Source: DRKI01 sp011051875 (GTDB lineage: Bacteria > Desulfobacterota > Desulfobulbia > Desulfobulbales > Desulfobulbaceae). From it: a DNA stretch of 64,000 bases. Below are positions 62,842-64,000 of this stretch, in pieces. The first letter of the stretch is position 1; each line of letters starts with the position of its first letter. A model generated the notes under the pieces. That model ran no database searches, was not told the origin of the DNA, and was given only the letters and a program-made list of their open reading frames with translations. The stretch covers positions 37,757 to 101,756 of the forward strand of contig JALXDL010000109.1 in assembly GCA_026990385.1 (NCBI GenBank), read 5' to 3'. Position numbers and translations under genes: made by a program.

Positions 62842-64000
62842 CCCACCCTGTGATTTCACGATTTTCGGTGTACTGGGGGATCTTTCCCGGCGCAAACTGA
62901 TCCCGTCACTCTACCAGCTTGACCGGGCCGGTCTCCTGCACCCGGAGACCCGGATCATCGGCGTGGCCCGGCACGAGATCGACCGCGACGAGTTCGTGAA
63001 CACCATGCGCCAGAGCCTTGAGACCTTTGTCAGTGATCCCCTGGACGCGGAGGTCGTCGGCCGCCTGCTCGACCGGCTGCTCTACGTGCTGGTCAACCTG
63101 GACCGGCCCGATGAGTACCAGCGGTTGGCCGAGGTGGTGGACCAGGAAAAACGGATCATGATCAACTACTTCTCGGTCGGGCCCTTCCTGTTCGACGATA
63201 TCTGCCGCGGCCTGGACCATGCCGGGCTCATCACGCCGACCAGCCGGGTGGTCCTGGAGAAGCCCATCGGCCGGGACCTGAAGTCCTCCCGCGAGATCAA
63301 CGATATCGTGGCCCGGGTCTTTGCCGAGGAGCAGGTCTACCGGATCGACCACTACCTGGGCAAGGAGACGGTCATGAACCTGCTGGCCCTGCGCTTTGCC
63401 AACTCCATCTTCACCACCAACTGGGACCACAACACCATCGATCATGTCCAGATCACCGTGGCCGAGGAGGTGGGCATCGAGGGCCGCTGGGGCTATTTCG
63501 ACAAGTCGGGCCAGTTGCGGGACATGGTCCAGAACCACCTGATGCAGATCCTGACCCTGGTGGCCATGGAGCCGCCGGTCAACCTGCGCGGCGACAGCCT
63601 GCGCAACGAGAAGCTCAAGGTGCTCAAGGCGTTACGGCCGATCACCATCGACAACGTGGACGAGAAGACGGTGCGCGGTCAGTACACGGCCGGTTTTATC
63701 AAGGGAAGGCCCGTGCCCGGCTACCTGGAGGAGAAGGGCGGCAACCCGCATTCCACCACCGAGACCTTTGTCGCCATCCGGGTGGACATCGACAACTGGC
63801 GCTGGGCCGATGTGCCCTTCTACCTGCGCACTGGCAAGGCCATGGCCACCAAGCGCAGCGAGGTGGTGATCAACTTCAAGCGGCTTCCCCACAACATCTT
63901 CAGTGATTCCTACAAGAAGCTGCCGCCCAACAAGCTGGTGATCCGGCTGCAGCCCGACGAGGGCGTGGAGATCGAGATGCTGAACAAGATCCCCGGCATC
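62828..64000 (+). CDS. zwf: Glucose-6-phosphate dehydrogenase (cut by the window end)
   Basis: 391 residues are visible of the usual 480-500. NADP-binding start FGVLGDLSRRKLIPSLYQL, the catalytic RIDHYLGKETVMNLLALRF block with its histidine pair region, and EPPVNLRGDSLRNEK are all in place. It makes 6-phosphogluconolactone and NADPH. The ATG at 62828 lies inside the last codons of glgP, with GGAGAAGAG upstream, so the two are translationally coupled. The remainder lies beyond 64000. Confidence 0.93.

Overview
The window looks like a chromosomal segment of a GC-rich, anaerobic Desulfobacterota bacterium, most probably Desulfobulbales. This rests on gene content: rubredoxin, c-type haem motifs including a CX4CH site, a tungsten-type aldehyde:ferredoxin oxidoreductase with its own ferredoxin, a DctBD-controlled TRAP transporter, a KamA-family radical SAM enzyme and many two-component kinases. 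The family assignment is inference. No rRNA operon, CRISPR array or transposase was seen; one tRNA (His, with encoded CCA) is present.

Layout. 1-2.2 kb: two tandem nicotianamine-synthase-like genes. 2.9-6.1 kb: pheA (P-protein), an ABC-F ATPase (uup) and rubredoxin. 6.7-16.2 kb: sensory block with a di-haem histidine kinase, a chemoreceptor with a periplasmic zinc-binding (CZB-like) region, a small cytochrome c, a GlxA-type AraC regulator translationally coupled to a ZIP transporter, and a BvgS-like hybrid kinase. 16.5-24.8 kb: C4-dicarboxylate module (malic enzyme, DctB, DctD, DctPQM) with a visible sigma-54 promoter and twin upstream sites before dctP. 24.9-28.6 kb: KamA, an HDOD-GGDEF protein and a small cytochrome.

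28.6-37.8 kb: a nine-gene minus-strand operon that reads as a curli-like fibre system: two repeat proteins with curlin-type GxxNxA repeats, a small secreted protein, a CsgG-like lipoprotein with a peptidoglycan-binding tail, a membrane protein, a VWA protein, an FHA-FHA-ABC exporter, a Ser/Thr kinase and a lipoprotein. A sigma-54-like promoter lies in front of it. An FHA-GAF-AAA+ activator with an altered GAFTGA loop lies just beyond.

41.0-47.4 kb: an island with a tightly overlapping TIR - MoxR AAA+ - vWA/FGE-sulfatase operon plus a second FGE-sulfatase gene. The C-termini of the two FGE-sulfatase proteins differ in the pattern of a diversity-generating retroelement (DGR) variable region. 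A fragment resembling the DGR HRDC accessory protein lies between them, but no reverse transcriptase or template repeat is visible. Relics of the 162-aa gene and of the amylase 3' end bracket the island and mark a segmental rearrangement. Together these point to a TIR-effector conflict (immune-like) system with a diversified recognition domain.

47.7-64 kb: a GH13 amylase, a phosphoesterase, dodecin, tRNA-His, a PDT-ACT-TyrA fusion, then a plus-strand central-carbon run: ackA-pyk-ferredoxin-AOR-glgP-zwf (zwf is cut by the window end). Several intergenic structured repeats are also present: a 122-bp dispersed three-hairpin element in two copies, a 108-bp inverted repeat, and a 245-bp nested inverted-repeat element.
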